Source: Nymphaea colorata
Lineage: Eukaryota > Streptophyta > Magnoliopsida > Nymphaeales > Nymphaeaceae
NCBI RefSeq assembly: GCF_008831285.2
Contig: NW_022204988.1
Location: 1-27,039, forward strand
DNA: 27,039 nt
Reading direction: 5' to 3'
In this document: positions 23,557 through 27,039 of the stretch, in pieces
Numbering within the stretch: the first letter of the stretch is position 1
How the letters are laid out: the number at the start of each line of letters is the position of its first letter
Notes under the pieces: model-generated
What the model saw: only the letters and a program-made list of their open reading frames with translations
Told to the model about the DNA's origin: nothing
Database searches by the model: none
Made by a program: the position numbers and the translations under genes

Positions 23557-26500
23557 CTTATAGTTAACCTAACGTGTTTCACATGTTATTACATCCATGA
23601 TCAATGATTTAAATAATTAAAACTCACAAGTTTATATGGATATAAAGGAGACCTATGCATTAGTTTGATCCTTTTAGTTTGTACGATAAGTTGAACATGT
23701 TGTTACATCTATAGTGATCGATGCACAAGTTCACATCAATACGAGTGGGATTTAAGTGATTCAATTGATCACGCATATTTAATTGAATGTACTTAACTTG
23801 TTGTTACGTTTATATTAAATGATTTAGTAAATTCAAATCATAGGTTTATATGAAAATGAATGGGATTCGAGTGATTCATTTGGTGTCTTACAGGTAACTT
23901 AATGTGTTTCACTTGTTATTACATACATTTGATCATTATGTTTAATCGAGAGATTATGTGATTCATTTTTACTTGTTCTTACATACATTTGATAACTTAT
24001 ATTTAATTGAATGTGCGTAACCATTTGTTACATACGTATAGAATGACTTAGTGGCTTGAAAAAAGAAGTCCGTTTGGAAATGAATGAGAGTCAAGTCACT
24101 ATATTGGTCCCTTATAGTTAATCTAATGTATTTCACTTGTTATTACATCTATAATGAATGATTTAAATGGTTGAAATCACAAGTTTATATGGATGCAAAT
24201 GGTTGAAGTCACTATATTTGTACACGTGTAGTTAGTCCGATGAGTTGAATTTGTTGTTACATCTATAGGGAACGTTCTAAAGGATTGAAATCACATGTTC
24301 GTACGAATACAAGTGAGATTTAAGTGATTCATATAATCATGCATACTTAATTGAATGTGTTTAACTTGTTGTTACGTCTATAATAAATGATTTAGTAGAT
24401 TGAAATCACAAGTTTGTGCGAAAATGAATGAGATTCGAGTGATTCATTTGGTGTCTTGTAGTTAACCTATTGTGTTTCACTTGTTATTACATCTTTGATC
24501 AATGATTTAAATGATTAAAACTTACAAGTTTGTATGGATATAAAGGAGACCTATGCATTAGTTTGATCCCTTGTAGTTAGTTCAATAAGTTGAACTAGTT
24601 CTTACATCTATGGTGATCGATGTAAGGAATTGAAATCACAAGTTCGTATCAATACGAGTGGGATTTAAGTGATTCATTTTATCACACATACGTAATTGAA
24701 TGTGCTTAACTTGTTGTTACGTCTATATTAAATGATTTAGTATATTAAAATCATAGGTTTGTATGAAAATGAATGATATTGGAGTGATTCATTTGGTGTC
24801 TTGTAAGTAACCTAATGTGTTTCACTTGTTATTACATATATTTGATCACTTATATTTAATTGAGAGATTAAGTGATTCATTTTCACTTGTTATTACATAT
24901 AATTGATCACTTGTATTTAATTGAATGTGCGTGACCATTTCTTACTTACGTATAGAATGACCTAGTGGCTTTGATACCAGAAGTTCGTTTGGAATACATA
25001 TATAATGAATGATTTAAATGATTGAAATCACATGTTCATGTGGATACAAACGCGTGTAGTTAGTCCGATGAGTTGAATTTATTGTTACAACTATAGTGCA
25101 CGATCTAAATGATTGAAATCACAAGTTCGTATCAATACAAGTGCGATTTAATCATTCAAATGATCACACATACTTAATTGAATGTGTTAACTTGTTGTTA
25201 CATCCATATTGCTAGATTAAGTGAATTCAAATCACAAGTTTGTGTGAAAATAAATGAGATTTGAGTGATTCATTTGGTGTCTTATAATTAACTAATGTTT
25301 CACTCGTTATGACATCTATGATCAAGGATTTAAACGATAAAAACTCACAAGTTTATATGGATGTAAAGGAGACCTATGGATTAGTTTAGTTTGATCCCTT
25401 GTAGTTTGTTCAATAAGTTGAACATGTTGTTACATCTCATTCATTTGTATCCATACGCACACTAAATCACTCGTCTCAATACGAGTGAGATTTAAGTGAT
25501 TCATTTGATCACGCATACTTAATTGAATGTGCTTAACTTGTTGTTACGTCTATATTAAATGATTTAGTATATTGAAATCATAGGTTTGTATGGAAATGAA
25601 TGAGATTTGAGTGATTCATTGGTGTCTTGTAGGTAACCTAATATGTTTCACTTGTTATTACATATATTTGATCACATATATTTAATTGAGAGATTAAATG
25701 ATTCATTTTCACTTGTTATTACATATATTTGATCAATATATTTAATTGAGTGTGCGTAGCCATTTGTTACATACGTATAGAATGACTTAGTGGCTTGAAA
25801 TAAGAAGTTCGTTTGGAAATAATGAGAGTCAGGTCATTAAGTTGGTCCTTTACAGTATATTTCACTTGTTATTACATCTATAATGAATGATTTAAATGAT
25901 TGAAATCGCAAGTTTATATGGATACAAATGGGATCTATGCATTACTTGAATGCGTGTAATTAGTCCGATGAGTTGAATTTGTTGTTACATCTATAGTGAA
26001 CGATGTAAAGGATTGAAATCACGCGTTCGTACCAATACAAGTGAGATTTAAATGATTCATATGATCATGCATGCTTAATTCAATGTGTTTAACTTGTTGT
26101 TACATCTATATTAAATGATTTAGTAGATCGAAATCACAAGTTTGTATGAAAATGAATGAGATTCGAGTGATTCATTTGGTGTCTTATGGTTTACTAATGT
26201 GTTTCACTAGTTGTTACATTTATAATGATTCTTAATACGGATGTCCTTAACAAGTGATTCATTTGGTGTCATATAGTTAACCTAATGTGTTTCACTTGTA
26301 ATTTAATTGAATGTGCTTAACAAGTGAATTAGGTTAACAATAGGGCACCAAATGAATCACTCAAATCTCATTCATTTTCATGCAAGCCTGTGATTTCAAT
26401 CTACTAAATCATTTAACATGATATAACAATAAGACAAGTAATTCAATAAAGTATGCGTGATCATATGAATCACTTAAATCTGACTCGTATTGGTACGACT

Positions 26501-26681
26501 ATAGTGCATGATCTAAAGGATTGAAATTACAAGTTTGTATCAATACATGTGCGATTTAAGTGATTCAAATGATCACACATACTTAATTGAATGTGCTTAA
26601 CTTATTGTTACATCCATGTTCTATGATTAAGTGAACTGAAATCACAAGTTTGTATGAAAATGAATGTGATTCATTTGGTGT
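23557..26681 (+). repeat. HOR copy L3 (long form)
   Basis: U1 23557-24454, U2 24455-25280, U3 25281-26182, module 26183-26681. It is L-type throughout and shares with L2 GATCAAGGATTT, TTTGTATCAATACATGTGCG and the nine-base loss before the next anchor. A private loss of about 12 bp near 25,856 (CCTTTACAGTATATTTCAC) shortens U3 and breaks the chance 67-codon frame. Confidence 0.93.
26028..26497. repeat. Large palindrome in L3 module
   Basis: Left arm from CGTACCAATAC (26028), right arm to GTATTGGTACG (26497), inner hairpin 26253-26361 with the same three stems as in L1. A few one-base losses in the right arm (CATGATATAAC, AAGTAATTC) separate it from L1 and L2. Confidence 0.9.
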
Positions 26682-27039
26682 CTTATAGTTAACCTAACGT
26701 GTTTCACATGTTATTACATCCATGATCAATGATTTAGTAGATCGAAATCACAAGTTTGTATGAAAATGAATGAGATTCGAGTGATTCATTTGGTGGCTTA
26801 TGGTTTACATAATGTGTTTAACTAGTTGTTACATTTATAATGATTCTTAATACGGATGTCCTTAACAAGTGATTCATTTGGTGTCATATAGTTAACCTAA
26901 TGTGTTTCACTTGTATTTAATTGAATGTGCTTAACAAGTGAATTAGGTTAACAATAGGGCACCAAATGAATCACTCAAATCTCATTCATTTTTCATGCAA
27001 GCTGTGATTTCAATCTACTAAATCATTTAACATGAATAT
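26682..27039 (+). repeat. Second internally deleted HOR (dL2), cut by window end
   Basis: Begins at the anchor, then within the first A monomer joins directly to the U3 C monomer at 26728-26736. AATGATTTA is common to both edges, the same position of the monomer repeat. It then runs through the module, with the inner hairpin at 26868-26975, and stops in the inverted arm. The breakpoint differs from that of dL1, so it is a separate event. More than 2 kb is missing compared with L3. Confidence 0.88.
26868..26975. repeat. Inner hairpin retained in dL2
   Basis: The 16-bp stem AGTGATTCATTTGGTG with its complement, the GTTAACCTAAT stem and the CACTTGT stem are all intact. The loop is one base shorter (CACTTGTATTTAATTG). 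The inverted arm continues to the end of the window. Confidence 0.88.

Larger units (their letters stand above)
1..27039. repeat. Satellite DNA array with nested higher-order repeats
   Basis: The same anchor (CTTATAGTTAACCTAACG or a near copy) recurs at 1, 3117, 6257, 7178, 9911, 12639, 15371, 18105, 20837, 23557 and 26682, always on the + strand. Spacings are about 3.12-3.14 kb, 0.92 kb, six of 2.72-2.73 kb, and 3.13 kb. Between anchors the sequence is almost identical from copy to copy. Within a copy it resolves into diverged monomers of about 115 bp sharing the core ACTTGTTRTTACRTCTAT. No non-satellite sequence interrupts the array and neither edge is reached. The pattern is that of eukaryotic satellite DNA; the family and species are not recognised. 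Confidence 0.97.

Noticed and set aside
1-27039. CRISPR array or other prokaryotic repeat system
   Set aside because: There are no short identical repeats separated by unique spacers. The units are contiguous, diverged 115-bp monomers in kilobase HORs, and no associated genes are present.
1-27039. Telomeric repeats, tRNA or rRNA genes, promoters or terminators
   Set aside because: No runs of TTTAGGG- or TTAGGG-type repeats and no recognisable RNA gene were seen. TATA-like and AT-rich strings are frequent because of base composition and cannot be told from background.

Overview
The whole 27,039-base window is one uninterrupted tandem satellite array. I find no believable protein gene, RNA gene, transposable element, CRISPR array or telomeric repeat in it. 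The DNA is A+T-rich. The layout, with diverged short monomers locked into long, highly similar higher-order repeats (HORs), is typical of eukaryotic heterochromatin (centromeric, pericentromeric or subtelomeric satellite), most plausibly from a plant or another large eukaryotic genome. I do not recognise the repeat family and assign no species or chromosomal location.

The array is nested. The base monomer is about 115 bp and built round a conserved core resembling ACTTGTTRTTACRTCTAT. Three diverged monomer types (A, B, C) form trimers of about 345 bp. Two trimers flanking a shortened A plus a longer D monomer make a superunit of about 0.9 kb (A-B-C-As-D-E-F-C, where E is A-like and F is B-like). 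Three non-identical superunits (U1 about 898, U2 about 827, U3 about 915 bp), plus a 0.5-kb module carrying an inverted copy of F-C, make the long HOR (L, about 3.15 kb). The short HOR (S, about 2.73 kb) is L minus one 419-bp segment that removes most of this palindrome.

From left to right, with copies cut at the same point (CTTATAGTTAACCTAACG): L1 1-3116, L2 3117-6256, internally deleted L (dL1) 6257-7177, S1 7178-9910, S2 9911-12638, S3 12639-15370, S4 15371-18104, S5 18105-20836, S6 20837-23556, L3 23557-26681, and the start of a second, differently deleted L (dL2) 26682-27039. All HORs are head to tail on the same strand; the only inverted DNA lies inside each unit.

The copies record their history. 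S1 is L-like in its first 1.5 kb and S-like afterwards. S6 is S-like at both ends with an L-like middle. S2/S3 and S4/S5 form sister pairs. L2 and L3, on opposite sides of the S block, share private variants. This fits expansion of the S block inside an older L array by unequal exchange and gene conversion. The most interesting structural element is the palindromic module: it is present in all L-type copies, survives two independent internal deletions, and is itself the site of the deletion that made the S form.
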